Origin: Salvator merianae
Taxonomy: Eukaryota > Chordata > Lepidosauria > Squamata > Teiidae
Reading direction: 5' to 3'
DNA length: 64,000 nt
Assembly (NCBI GenBank): GCA_003586115.2
Contig: QVOM02000116.1
Span: 29,737,062-29,801,061 of the forward strand
In this document: positions 1 to 11,722 of the stretch, in pieces
Layout of the letters: every line of letters begins with the position of its first letter
How positions within the stretch are numbered: position 1 is the first letter of the stretch
Notes under the pieces: generated by a model
What the model saw: only the letters and a program-made list of their open reading frames with translations
What the model was told of the DNA's origin: nothing
Databases searched by the model: none
Translations under genes and position numbers: made by a program

Positions 1-323
1 ACCCAGATGATCAGGAATAAAAGGTCCGGGCTTCGGAACCCTTGGGGGACCCATTTCAGCAGCACAACATGTTGCACTGTCGAAATGGGTTCCCCGTGGG
101 TCCCCCTAGTACACCAGCAGACTTGTTTAATCATGTCCACCAGTATTCTGGCCCACAAGCAGGCCAAGAGGCCATTTTGAGCCTCCTGATCCAGAATATG
201 TTCTGCTTGTGCAGACAGAGTGTACCAGAGGAGGTGCGGCCTTTCTAGTCTGCACCAGTGCACAGACAAAGGAGGCCCAGGAGAGGACCACATTCTGGAA
301 TAAAGGTAAGTGCAGAAAGGGCC
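1..323. mobile_element. Non-autonomous DNA transposon (hAT-like MITE), possibly cut by the window edge
   Basis: This stretch ends with GTGCAGAAAGGGCC at about 310-323, a terminal motif that recurs at the ends of other elements in the window (44872-44885 and, diverged, 30260-30274 and 17812-17824). It holds a hairpin at about 45-95, whose arms read GGGGACCCATTTC and GAAATGGGTTCCCC. A closely related hairpin occurs at 60059-60108. No coding capacity is visible. The hAT-like label is an inference from the terminal motif; target duplications could not be confirmed because the left end may lie outside the window. Confidence 0.5.
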
Positions 324-1711
324 AAAGTCCCTTCAGAGCTGTCAGCATCTGTGTGTGGATCTTTTAACTATTCAGGCTAATATCCTGTGGGTTGATACTT
401 GCTGAGCGGCAAACCTTTGGATGGGGCAACTATTGGACACTGTGCACGTGTTGGGGTGTGTGGCAATGGTTGTACACTAGGCTGCACCACTTCCCAAAAC
501 AGTCCAATCACTACTTTGCCCTTTGATGCTGGGGACCACACCAGCACACTTGGGACAAACCAGGGCATCTTTAAAATCTTTCACAAGCAGGCAGCAATAA
601 AGTAAAATGGTTCTAGTCTCTTTTTGTGAGATTAGCTTGCTTTTGTTTGAAACCACAACTGATGGTTTGGGGGGGTAAGAAAGGTAGCAGAAACAGGGCT
701 AGTAATAGCGTAGAAACTCCTGCAGAATTTATGCAACAGATCAGAATAGAGGCTAAGAAAGAGAGAGCAAAACAAGTTATCTGGAGGTGATTGAGTGAAG
801 CAAGGCACAAAAAAACCCAAACACTATTACCATATTCTAACTCAGCTATCACATTGTCTGTCTGTTGCATTCCACAACTTCTCAGGCTCAAGCCTGGTCT
901 CCTTGCTAAAGAATTTGGCTCCAGTTTAACCACTCTCTGTAACAGCAGACATTCACCCTGTTTATCATAAAAGTGCTTCCACGGAATGTCATTTTAACTA
1001 ATGAGCTTTGGCATTATGCTACCACTCAACTATGCACCGACCAGCGAGGGAATTACAGGTCAGGCTTGAATTATGCTCCTGTGCTATCGCTCCAATTTCT
1101 TTTGTCTGAAACTGGCACCGTAAGATGATTTTCCGAGCTCCTCACCCCTAAAAATAATGTGAAATTGTTACCCACAGTGCCTTTTAAAAGCTATAATACA
1201 TTTTCAGTTACAAACGGCTTTGGTGAGATTTCCTGAGAAGACTGCATAAAAATAGGTAGTTCAATTTTTTATGAGATTTTTAAAGCCTTGAGTTTAAGCC
1301 GGCAGCACGCAGACTCTCTTCGGCTCGTGAAATATGTGCAAGCCTAGAGTTGGAAGAAACCAACCAAGATCTTCAAAAGCAAATAAACCCGCATTCCTCT
1401 GCTGCAAAACCTATCAGCATCTGACCAAGAGACAGGTGGAAGCGGAGCTTTTATTCTCCTTGGAAGGAAAAAGAAGAGGGGAAGCAAACAGACCTATCCT
1501 TTTGACAAGGAAGGGGGAATAAATGGAAAGCATCTGTGTGACCAAATGAAAGGAAGGCCTGTCTGCTTGATAAATGCAAGCTGCAAATCCAGGAAGTTGG
1601 GCTCAGGTGCCCCAACATTAACCGCCACATTAATCACCAAACAACTCAAGTTTAACAAACTGGGGAAAGGTCAGACACCACTGCAACCCTGTTCAGGTGC
1701 TCTGTCTTCTA
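324..1711. other. Non-coding DNA without recognised repeats
   Basis: No gene or repeat was recognised. The part at about 955-1335 is non-repetitive, keeps several CpGs outside any island and has mixed AT-rich homeobox-like words. That is compatible with a conserved non-coding element but does not prove one. Short open frames here (for example 613-933 on the minus strand) have no recognisable domain and look like chance. Confidence 0.4.
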
Positions 1712-2400
1712 TTTATTTGTTTTATTTATTTTAGTAGTTATATCCCACCTTTCACCCAAAGATCCCAGGGTGTGTCACACTACTAATAAAACAATAAAAT
1801 CAATATACTAAAAACATTATTTAAATATAATCCACCCCACTTTGGCAGGGCAACATCCAATGGCCTGGGTGAAGAGGTATGTTTTAACCAAGTGCCAAAA
1901 AACATATAAGGTTGATGCCTGATATAGCTGTGCAGGGAGGCCATTTCAAAGTCTGGGTGCCACCACAGAAAAGACCCTCTCATGTGCCACCACTCCTCAC
2001 ATCTCTGAAGGTGGCAGAAATACAAGAAGAGGCACCCCTTGGGATCTTAATACTAGGGCAGGTCTGTTGCATTCACTGTCATCTGAGAGGACAAACAACA
2101 AAGTTCTTATGGGTAGTGCCCCTCTCTTGTAGTCTTGACAATTTCTCCACTCACCCTGTACATACTGTGTAAATGGGCAGCTAGAGTGGCAAAGAAAGCA
2201 AGATGGCCCCATATATTAAATAGGGCAATATTGAATAAACACCAAGTTCAACAGCAAACCCAATGCCCAAAAAGTTCCCTTTCCCCTTTGACTTCTGGGA
2301 CCCCAGCAAAACAGTCAGCTCAATGGTATGATATGGATGCTGAACACCAATTCTGAGCATGATACATATTATCCAAAAGGGCTGCACTAAAAGAAGGCCC
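1712..2400 (+). repeat. Old interspersed repeat of sauropsid type, unclassified
   Basis: The segment opens with a T-rich stretch followed by a TTATATCCCACCTTTC-like phrase and then CCCAGGGTGTGTC. This layout is shared by degraded copies at 37150-37335, 40255-40380 and 43128-43320. Later text about a mobile 'accessory' phrase set (for example GGCCATTTCAAAGTCTGGGT) resembles the internal part of the same common reptile repeat. Class is uncertain; an L2-related or SINE origin is possible. No open frame of significance. Confidence 0.45.
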
Positions 2401-3350
2401 AGAGTGAGTCAGGCACGTGTCACCATGTGGCTGATGTGCAATGACTTGCAGGAGTCTACACAGCACTTGTGCCTAGCCTGCACCCAGGGTCTGTTGGAAA
2501 CTTCAGTGCAGGCGATCTTCAGTTTTCCTGCCTTGAAGATTGCACAGGCCAAGATGTGTGGCCCTAGCAGGCAGTATTCCATTCTACTCTTGGGCCATAG
2601 CAAATGCTCTGGCCCAGGAGTGGTCTTCACTGTGTACATCCCATGCATGTGCAAATCTTGCCCGAGTTTCACAAGATGCTAGCTTGGCTTTGAAGTAAAC
2701 TCCCTGTTTCATGTAGGAATCCAAATGAAAGTATCCACAGAAATGGCTGATTGGTCATTTTGAACATATCCAAAAAAGGCTGCATCCAGACAGAGGGAAT
2801 ATAGTGCCATTTTGACACTGCTATGGTGGGATTTCCACACATATCTGTGGCCACTCCATCATAGCTATGCTAAATCTCTCTTAAAATGCGTGGTAGCCTA
2901 TTTGGGGAAAACCTGATCCTGGTGGTGTTTTTTTCTGAAATGGAGCTGTCACTGACCTTTTCGACAGAGCTGCCATCATTGTTCCGCCCACCCACATGTG
3001 CATGAGCTGGAACAGACAGCTGCACATGTGCAGTGGTCGTAATTGCACATATTTTGATACCATGATGTGTGCATCCACCATGCATGTGCAGGGGCTGAAA
3101 AGTCAGCCATGCATGCACAGTGGTTGCGATCGCATACTTCTGGATAATTTATGCTGGCAAAATACCCAGAAGTGCGCGGCCCCCAAAAGTGCACAGATAG
3201 CATGGTCTCCCACAGTCTAAACAACAGGAGGTCATTCCAGAGTGCCTTTTCTCCAGAATATCACTTGTTGCCACTATATTCTGCTGGTGGCTGGAGATGG
3301 CTGAAGAATGCATAGTGTCCATAGACAATCACTTCACTGCTAAATATCTT
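2401..3350. other. Non-coding DNA with a degenerate two-copy tandem duplication
   Basis: No gene recognised. Two diverged copies of an about 88-bp unit lie at roughly 2995-3168. Both have a CATGTGCA start, a GGCTG/AGCTG core and a GTGCAGTGGT or GCACAGTGGT phrase at the same spacing. The rest is unassigned. Confidence 0.4.
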
Positions 3351-6300
3351 TTACTGTAAGGTGCTACTGGATACCCACTGTAATGGGAGAAGGTCTGCAT
3401 CAAAGTATGGGCTATCTGAAATGTAGTGATGGCCCTCAGGCACCTGATCTAACATTATATCAAAATGACCAGTATTGCCAAAGGGGAAAGACAAGTTCAC
3501 ATCCTCATAGAGCCCCCTGGGACTCCTCCTAATAGTTCTATTTTGGATGTTAACAAACCTCTGTGAAGAACCAATAGACAATTTGGTGGAAGAAGCATGG
3601 GAAAAAAACCCTGCTTAGCAGAAACTTATACATATAAATCTTGTCTTGTGCTGAAAAAAGTACTCTTATTTGGGGGGTCTCACCATATCTTTCGTTTGCC
3701 ATAGTCAAGCATGAATCAAAATAACACGGGACACATTGGAGACTTATGGTCATCCACCTCCTGGAAGAAGAAGACACCTTAAGGTAGAGGAAGTGTTACC
3801 AAATCTTGGGCTCCTTTGACCATGAACCAGAGTACCGCTTCCATACATCCATATGCCCCATTCAGATAGGATGGGGCACAGACTGACAATGGCTCTAATA
3901 TGAGATCTGAACATTTACATTATACACTTCAGGTGTACTTTCTGGAATTTATGTGTAACCAGAAGCACTGCTGTTTCCTGACAATCACATAATGCCCTGC
4001 GTTGCAAAACATCTGTTAAGGGACATAGGTTACACAATCAACAAGAAGAAGCAAATAGCCAGCTAAGTACAAATATGGGCCTTTGAATCTATGGAGGAGG
4101 TTCAAAACCAGCTCCCTTCTCCATCGACAAGTAATGGATTCTCTAAGACGGTTTGAATTTTGAGATTTTAATTTAAAAAACAGCATCCTTCTGAGTGACC
4201 ATGTCTATTTTCAGTCCATTGGTTACCAGATTCAGACTCCTCTGCAAAATCTTTCATATGGCAAGAAGTTGTGCTCCCTTGTGTAAGGACCACCTTTTTC
4301 CATTCATAATTTTAGTAATTTCAGGTGTTTATGTTTTATAAACTTAATCCAACTGATATTTAAATTACTTTATTGTTTTATTATGTTGCATGTTTATCCT
4401 TGTTGCTTATATTGTTCTGTTTTACTCTGCTGTTCACTGATAGAAACAAAGACAACTACTTTCAGTCCACCTCACACCAGAAGCTGTGTGCAGCCGTTCT
4501 AAGAGAGCACTGTTTGACTTGGGCAGGAACCACATTATGGCCCATTGTAGTGCACAGTGAAAAGCAGCAAGTGTGCTGTTCCCATACCTGCTGGTGCTGC
4601 TGGGTTCACAGACATCACAACCGGGGAACTTTCATTTCCCAGCTTCAGTGTTTCTGGCTGTGGCTGTCTTCTTGACCACAGGAAATCGCTCCGGAAATCG
4701 GCCTTTTATTCTGTTTAAGAAAACAGGTCTGGTCTATTCAGTCCAAAGAATGTGAACAAGTCTGCACTTTTAGCAGTGATGACAAGGCAGAAGAGTGGGG
4801 GGAATGGTTTACAGACTGCTTTCTCCCACTCTTCTGTAAAAGCGCTACTAGTAGACACCATAAGTCTTCGACTACCATGGCACTATGATGAGAATGTGTG
4901 GAAACTGCCTCTGTTTGCCCAACCTGTTGCAAACAGTTTTCACCCAGTTTCAAAGAATTGTCATCTAGATGCAACCTAAATTGTCTTAGGGAAATTAGCT
5001 CATTAAATCCTTATTCCATGATATATTTGGTTGTATTTTTGGTGCGGCTGGGGTCATTTGGACTGGTGAGACATAGGGCAGCTAAAAGGCAGTGGTTCAG
5101 AATAGGTAGAACTGCTAATAGGTTGCATATTGTTAAGGTTAGAATTCTGTGCAAGCTCACAGGAAAACTGACTACCCATGAACCAGCTGAAACAATATAA
5201 AGCAGAAAATGAGAATGCGCTCAGGTTCTGAGCTTCTGGGTGTAGAGGAATGCTACCCATTTTGCCTTTATGGTCCAGCTGTCCCTTAATATTTTAGCTA
5301 CCGTATTGGTTCTTTTGCAACTCTTGTGCGGTTCTGCCATCTCACAAGGATGTATACTTTTGTCCTTTTTCTGCCCCACAAGGCTATATTACTTGCATAT
5401 TCTATATAGTATGACTTCAAATATGAACCCAGAAGAAATACAGCATTTTATGCAGCTTATACTAAAAATCATTTTCCATGTCATTCATATCAAAAGCTCA
5501 CTAGAAGGCTGTGCTTAAAGCATGGCTTAACTAAATACTCAGAAGCTCAGAATGCCTTTTTTGTGTTCCTTTGCAAGTCCTCTCGTGAACCAAGAGCCTG
5601 GCTTGCTTGTGCATTTGGGCTTATCGATGTGTTGTATGGAAGTAATCAGAAATATATATATTTTAAAGAGTTTTGAGGGCTCCACTCCTCTGTTCATTAC
5701 TCTTGGCTCTCCTGTTGCTTGGTTCAGGGACTCATTCTGCCCACATAAAGTCACCTAGCTAAAGAGATGAAGAGTTTGCTCAGATTTTAATGCTTTTGAG
5801 TGACAGGTTTCAAAGTGAAGCAGAAACAGAAATGGCTCAAGACAGTTGATCTAAGACAGAAAACCCTTGAAAGGATGAAGCAAAAGGCCCTCTAGGGAAA
5901 AGGCAAAATATATTTCTCCTAAAAGGTTTTTAATGCAATTTGAATTCAGTCTGCTGATCCCAGTGCTCAAGCTAGAACTGGCAGCCAAAGATATTGAGTT
6001 CATTATCATGTCTAAGCCTGTGAGCTACTGGGCCAAACCCTGGCTGTACAGTTCACTTTTAGTTCTCGTATCTTATGCTTGTAAATGAGCTGCAACCTGA
6101 AAAGATGCTCCTACAACAAAATGGAGAAAATGTGCCTTTCTCTTGCATACTGAAGACTTCTTCTTGCATACTCAAGACTGTGTCCTCAGATTCTCCCCTT
6201 CCCAGTTTTCTGACTACATATTAGATTCTTACCTGGAGAGATTTAATTAATGTTTGTAAAGATTTCTGACATCTTCAAATGAATGGTGTTCGAATAGCCT

Positions 6301-6599
6301 GAAGGCTGGACTGTTATCTGCATTCAAATAGTATGTTACACAGCCAAGCCCATATAATTGCAAGTAGTCCAATTAAATCAGTGAGACTTAATCTCAGGTA
6401 AATGTGGGATGTTCATGCCAAATCTCTGAACCTATTATAATATGGCATGATATTTTAATTATGCATACACTTATAGAAAGCCAGATCCCTTATAAAGTAT
6501 ACTAAATGCTGAGAGCCCCCATTTCTCTGCTGCTTCTCACAGCTGCTCTTTTCACGGTATTCCTCATAGCAGCTAGCAATAAAGCAGAAGACCTTAGCT
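3351..6599. other. Non-coding DNA, no recognised gene
   Basis: Nothing in this stretch could be assigned to a gene. A 76-codon minus-strand frame at 3351-3581 has protein-like composition (it contains GLYEDVNLSFPFGNTGHFD) but matches no family I recognise and has no supporting splice sites. A diverged LINE tail may lie around 4190-4440. A short inverted repeat with arms AGAAGAGTGGGGG and CTCCCACTCTTCT sits at about 4789-4835. These are weak signals. Confidence 0.35.
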
Positions 6600-7080
6600 A
6601 GGCTGCATTCATATCACAACAGCAGCAAATGTTTAGAAACAGAAGAGCTTGCTCCCACCTCAGGGTCAGGACACATGAGGTCCACATGACACACAGCTCA
6701 GCCCCATGCTCTCTTCGGAGCCAGAGAACTCCAGAATATCATGCATCCCCAGCTTTGAAGAAATGGTGTCCATCACACCAGAAATGGCCCTGACAGTGGA
6801 GCTTTTTTGTCGTGAAGCCCACCCAAAGTAGGCAATGTTAAGCCAACCTCGCTGCTGCTGTGTAACTACATGGCAGTGAGAGAACCTGAGGACAGTGAAT
6901 GCCCTCAGGGTGCTTTTCCCCACCCTGCGGGAAGGATGCTGTGAAAGGCATGTGCCTGCCCTCCGTTGTTGGTGTGCTGTATGCCCATGGGCACCTCAGA
7001 CATGGAGACACTGTGCTATTTGGAACTCTTCTGGGCACTTCCTGCTGGATGCCCCGTTTGTCTCAGCTAACACTTTCGTG
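6600..7080. other. Moderately GC-rich unassigned patch, possible old DNA transposon
   Basis: The left edge (GGCTGCATTCATATCACAAC) resembles the terminal motif of the MITE family seen at 18474-18693 and 61030-61233, so the patch may be inside an old element. It is GC-richer than its flanks and has overlapping open frames of 60-85 codons on both strands, none with a recognisable domain. No function assigned. Confidence 0.3.
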
Positions 7081-7660
7081 TCCTTCATAATACTCATTGG
7101 CAAGTCAATGAATCTTCAAAGATGACCAGGGGATACCTTAACAAAATGTTATTTGCTTCAAAAAAGATGTAGACAGATTTACATGTCACTAGACAATTGA
7201 GAATGCAGATAGTATTTTCAGTGTTTTTCTGACCTACCCAATTTTTAATGTAGTTCTGTTTTTATCTTTGGTTTTAATCTCTGTTTTTGGAAGACACTTT
7301 ATTTATTTATAATGTTTTAAATAAGGAAATAATTAATAAACAAAATTATTCTACCTGAAGAATATCATCATCTGTAATCTGGTTCTGGCTATATACTACC
7401 TTTTTACTGTCATTCTAGGCATTTTAATACAACCAGAGTTAATTCCATCCTTTTATTGGTAGAAACCTGTTTTACATTGCTTACGTTTAAGTAAGTTGAA
7501 TTGATTGGATAATTGTTTGAATAATAATTATGTATAGGTCCAAGAAGGCCATACCATTGAGCAATTACTTATTAACAGTTCAACAGAAAATGCCCTGTTC
7601 AGTAGTTTAGTTTTTGTTGAAAGTCAACCAGGGAACTCTATTATTGTATGTCTGTACAAA

Positions 7661-7760
7661 TAACATAACACAACGTAGCATAACATAACATAACATAACA
7701 TAACATAACATAACATAACATAACATAACATAATGTAGTATAACATAAAATATAACATAA
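7661..7760. repeat. ATAAC pentanucleotide microsatellite
   Basis: A near-perfect run of the unit CATAA/TAACA extends for about 100 bp, with a few interruptions (GTAGCA, GTAGTA) near each end. Such pentamer arrays are common in squamate genomes. No coding or regulatory role is suggested. Confidence 0.9.
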
Positions 7761-8569
7761 ACATTTATTATCTATGCTTTGCCAACTTGAATCTGGAACC
7801 CACTGAGTCTATACTAAGCAATTTTAAAAGTTCACCAATTAAATTTTACAACTGTTTCTCAAAAAGCTCTAAGATACTATAAAAGTTTCAAAGATCACAT
7901 GAAAATATGACAAAAATAACCGGTTCCAAAAAAAATTCGATTTAATATATATAATAAAGCAAAATCAACAGAGTAAATCCAACCACTTATACATAGTAGT
8001 GTAGAAGTATAATAGAGTTGTTTTTGGTTGGATTCTGTTGATTTTGTTAGTTGGATGTTGTTGTAAATATGAACCATGTTAAAGAATGTAATTCAATTTA
8101 TTTTTGTACACTAAACCAAAATGAATTGCCACTCACCCAAACATTATCTTTTTTTTAACAGATTAAATTTAAATTGTTGGTTAGTTCTTCTTGGAATTTT
8201 TTTTTCCCCAAAAGAAGTCTGTAGCACAACATATTTTGAAACTCCCTTCTAAAAATATCCTCAAGGAAGAAAGATCTTTCAAAGAAAACTGCCCTGGAGT
8301 GGTGGTTATCTGAAGCACTGCAGTTGTGAAAACTGGGATGAATTTAACTTCTCTGTATAAATGCTTTCAGTCAACCTTTCAGCATAGAATTATGGTCTTG
8401 TGCAAATATCTTGGCTCCAATCTTACCTGGACTAAACATCCTATTATTGTGCTAGAGTGGGACCCAATCTAAAGTTCAACTTTTAAATGGACTCTTCTTC
8501 TCAGGAGCATGGATCATCCACAAGATGCATAGCACTTCCTATGCCATCTCATGCCATCCTCTGCTAAAA
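7761..8569. other. AT-rich unassigned DNA
   Basis: Very AT-rich sequence with T and A runs and no recognisable gene or repeat boundary. The short minus-strand frame at 7895-8077 is a by-product of base composition. Confidence 0.4.
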
Positions 8570-8980
8570 GGCCATTTGCAACACCAGGACCAGGGGCACT
8601 CTATAAAGCTGATGGATAGGAGAGTTAGGACTGACAAGGGGAAGTATTTTTTCAGCCAGAGGACCATTGGTCTACGGAATCTACTACCGGAAGAGGTGGT
8701 GACAGCAATCACCCTGGATTGCTTTAAGAACAGATTGGAGAGATTCATGGAGGTCAGGTGGATCAATGGCTACTAGAATGGATGCCTAGGTACTGCCTCC
8801 ATAGGGAAAGGCAGGATGTCTCTAGAAGCCGCTTGCAGGGAGTCGACAGCAAGTGAAGTTTTGCCTTTGTCTTCTGCTTGACAGTGCCCAGAAGCAATTG
8901 GTGGGCCACTGTGTGAAACAGGATGCTGGACTAGATAGACTGTGGCCTGATCCAGCAGGGCTCTTCTTATGTTCTTATGG
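8570..8980 (+). mobile_element. CR1/L3-like LINE, 5'-truncated 3' end
   Basis: The translated plus strand contains LRNLLPEEVVTAITLDCFKN and then a stop. This is the C-terminal end of the reverse transcriptase ORF of this LINE family. The 3' UTR follows and ends with TCCAGCAGGGCTCTTCTTAT and TTCTTATG. The same 3' UTR recurs at 11030-11228, 23400-23560, 27290-27506 and 52010-52199, which fixes orientation and family. The copy is heavily 5'-truncated and cannot move. Confidence 0.8.
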
Positions 8981-9597
8981 CCTGCTTCATCTCAAGTCTG
9001 CTTTTTCAGTCTTGAAACACCTCCCTATTTCTATTGATTCTCTTCACTGGTGGTATAACTTCTTGGAGTGTGTTAATTTTTGCTGCTGCTGCTGTTGTTG
9101 CTACTGCCATGAATACTACAGTTTCCTACAATGGGGAGGGGAGGGTCAGTTGGGCTTCCAGAGTCTCACAGTTGAGAATCTACAATTCCTTCACTATGGC
9201 TGTTTTTCTGGAGAAGGATTGTTTCCCCACTGCCATTGCCATTGTTTCAGCTGCCAATATATGGAGGATCATTTCTCCCACTACTGCAGCCTCAGGCACG
9301 GGTTCTGAAACAATGAATTGGAAGGGGAAATCTCCAGTTGGCTTCCTGGCTTCCACTGCATGGAAGAATTTGGCCGCAGGTCTTTCGGCAGTGGTAGTGA
9401 AAATCTGTGCTTTCTCCTCAATCCATAACCCTCCATTCTGAAGTCAGTATTAATTAAATCTATTTGACAGACGCTATTATGAAAAAGTCCCACACTGTGT
9501 CATTGTTCCATTTCAGTAAAGACTGCTGCTGTGGTTCTAATCAATAACTTGCATGATGTATGAACTGAATGTGAGAAATCAAAGGTTATCTGATCTG
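8981..9597. other. Unassigned DNA with two long open frames
   Basis: Plus-strand frames of 151 and 135 codons overlap here (8853-9308 and 9034-9441). The first starts inside the LINE tail. Neither has a recognisable domain, and both are rich in residues expected from the CTG/GTT and GCC triplets at 9078-9110 and around 9225-9260. The minus strand is also nearly open at about 9200-9441. Composition-driven chance frames or a decayed repeat are the likeliest explanations. Confidence 0.3.
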
Positions 9598-9672
9598 ATT
9601 GCTAGCCTAGAATGTTCATAAGGGGAGAAGGGAAACTGGTGTGTGAACCATCCCACCTGAGATCTTCTAGCA
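9598..9672. mobile_element. Fragment of a TIR-type MITE
   Basis: The phrase TAGCCTAGAATGTTCATAAG followed by a short purine stretch and TGTGTGAACCATCCCACCT recurs, with divergence, at 16200-16280, 18560-18630 and 54708-54735, and in reverse at 61085-61160. It is the inner part of one non-autonomous transposon family. Ends are missing here. Confidence 0.45.
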
Positions 9673-9675
9673 AAA

Positions 9676-9736
9676 ATAATAATATAATATAATAAATATA
9701 ATATAATATAATATAATATAATATAATATAATATAA
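9676..9736. repeat. TATAA pentanucleotide microsatellite
   Basis: About 60 bp of the unit ATATA/ATAAT, nearly uninterrupted. It directly precedes a long CR1/L3-like LINE copy. Confidence 0.9.
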
Positions 9737-11228
9737 ATCTTTCCCTAAGAGGCTCTGAAAACTGGAGGGTAGCAAAAGTAACATCAGTCCTCAAGAAAGA
9801 ATCCAAGAGTGATCCAGGAAATTACAGGCCAGTCAGGTTAACATCAGTTCCATGTAAGGTGGTGTAAACTGTTATTACACATAGAGGAGCAAGCATTGCT
9901 GAAGAAAATCATTGTGGCCTCTGTAAGGGTAAATCGCGTCTTATTAACTTGTTAGAATTCTTTGCAAGTGTCAATAAGCACATGGACAAAGGTGATCAAG
10001 CTGACATTGTCAAAAGCCTTCTGAAAGTCCAGATAGACAAAGTCCCTCATCAAACACTCTTGAATAAAGTCATCAGTCATGGAATAAGAAGGCAGGTTCC
10101 GTCTTGGTTTGATAATTGGCTAAAGGACAGGAAACAAAGTAGTAATAAATAGGCAATTCTCAAAATGGAGGGAAGTAAAAAGGTAGAGTCCCTCAAAGAT
10201 CAGTATTGGAATCTTGCTTTTAAATTTATTCATAAATGATCTAGAAGTGGGTAAACAGTGAAAAAGCAAAGTTTAATTATTTAAGGTAGTAAAAACTGAA
10301 AGGGATTGTGAAGAGCTCCAGAGCGACCTCTAAACATTAGGGGAATGAGCAACCATGTGGGAAATAAGCTTCAGTGTTAGCAAGTTGATGCACACTGGAA
10401 TAAAAAAAAAAAAAACCCTCTAAACCCTATAAACTGATGGGATCTGAGCTTTCTGTGATAAACCAGGAAAAGGACCTTGGAGTTCTGGTGGACAGCTCAA
10501 TAAAGGTGTCGGCCCAGTGCACAGCAGCAGTAAAAAGTCTGAATTCAATGCTAGAAATAATTAGGAAGAGTATAGAAAATAAATCTGTAAGTATCATTGT
10601 GCCACTTTATACATATACGGTGGTACCACATTTGGAATACTGTGGATATTGTAGAACTGGGAAAAGTGTGGAAAAGGGCAACCAGAATGATCCAGGAGCT
10701 GGAACACCTTCGTTATGGGATCAGACTGCAAAATTTAGGCCTCTTCAGTCTTGAAATATGGTGTTTAGGAGAGAATCTAATTAAGTTTACAAAATCAGGC
10801 ATGGTATGGGAAAAGTGGATAGAGAAAAATTATTTTCTCTATTGCAGAACACTAGAACCAGGGGTAACTCTGTGAAGCTGATAGGCAAGCAATTTAGGAC
10901 TGATAAGGAGGAGTATCTTTTCACCCAGCAGATGATTGGTCTATGGAATTTACTACCAGAAAGAGCTTTAATAAGGGCTTGGGCAAATTCGTAGAAGATA
11001 GGTATATCAATGGCTACGAGAATGGATGCCTAGGTACCACTTCCAGGTCGGAGAGACAGGCGGAATGCTTCTAAAGGCTGTTTGCACAGAACTGAAGCAG
11101 GTGAATGTTTTGCACTTGTCTTCTGCTTGAGAATGCCCAGAAGGAAATGGAGGGCCACTGTGCGAGACTGGATACTGGACTAGATGGTTTGTGACCTAAT
11201 CCAGCAACGTTTCCCTTATGTTCATATG
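9737..11228 (+). mobile_element. CR1/L3-like LINE, longest copy, decayed
   Basis: Conceptual fragments appear in the expected order: a DPGNYRPV-type motif near 9810, NLLEFFASVNKHMDKGDQAD near 9950, KVPHQTLLNKVISHGIRRQV near 10050, INQEKDLGVLVDSSIKVSAQ near 10455, and the NLLPE C-terminal motif near 10945. The shared 3' UTR follows, ending at CTTATGTTCATATG. Stops and frameshifts interrupt the frame, and the stretch before KVPH lacks the DFxKAFD sequence that carries a catalytic aspartate in this family. The copy is therefore dead. Short open frames inside it are fragments of the LINE and not genes. Confidence 0.8.
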
Positions 11229-11504
11229 AGAGAGACAACCAAATACAATAATCTCTTGTGGAACACTACAGTTTGGTTTCTACAAACCACCATGTGATAC
11301 AAAACTATGATATGCGAATAATTCTTGACTATGGAAAATCAGGGGATTAGGATAAGTTAATGACAACATGGAGGGAAGAACTGATCTGCCAGTGTAAGTC
11401 AATGGTACCATAAATGTCAAAGTCCACTAGTGTATATTTCCAGGATTGCAATAATGAGCACACATCGGAAGTTGCCTCGGACATTGCCTTGAGAATCCGG
11501 GCAG
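11229..11504. other. Unassigned DNA
   Basis: No gene, RNA gene or recognisable repeat was seen. Confidence 0.35.
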
Positions 11505-11650
11505 CCTCTGGTCTGGCCATTCACACTTTGTAAGCTGCTGGCCCAGTATGGGGCTATTACAGCAGTTGATGTGCACTGGCATGCTGGGTCTTTACCAGCC
11601 TAGGCCATTCACCCATTCTAGGCTGATCAATGTGAAAAGGCCCATAGAAA
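11505..11650. mobile_element. Short hAT-like MITE remnant
   Basis: The left end reads GGCCATTCACACTTTGTAAG and the right end is roughly its reverse complement (AATGTGAAAAGGCCC at about 11629-11643). The left terminal words resemble those of the 44459-44885 element. About 140 bp long with no coding capacity. Classification is inferred from the terminal inverted repeats only. Confidence 0.4.
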
Positions 11651-11722
11651 AGAAATGACTCGTCATTTTGCTGATAGGTTCCTTCATTCTGAAGCTGGAT
11701 TAAAATTTAGGTGTACTTGGGC
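11651..11722 (+). mobile_element. Half copy of the 220-bp palindromic MITE
   Basis: GAAGCTGGATTAAAATTTAG followed by GTGTACTTGGGC matches the right end of the elements at 19406-19628, 22586-22808 and 33722-33945. The upstream ATTTTGCTGATAGGTTC is a degraded form of the inner arm. The left half is missing. Confidence 0.6.

Noticed and set aside
7661..7760. CRISPR-like or satellite array
   Set aside because: The unit is a pentanucleotide with no spacers; it is an ordinary microsatellite.
8853..9308. 151-codon plus-strand frame as a gene
   Set aside because: It starts inside a LINE 3' UTR and runs through CTG/GTT triplets, giving Cys/Leu/His-rich low-complexity protein.
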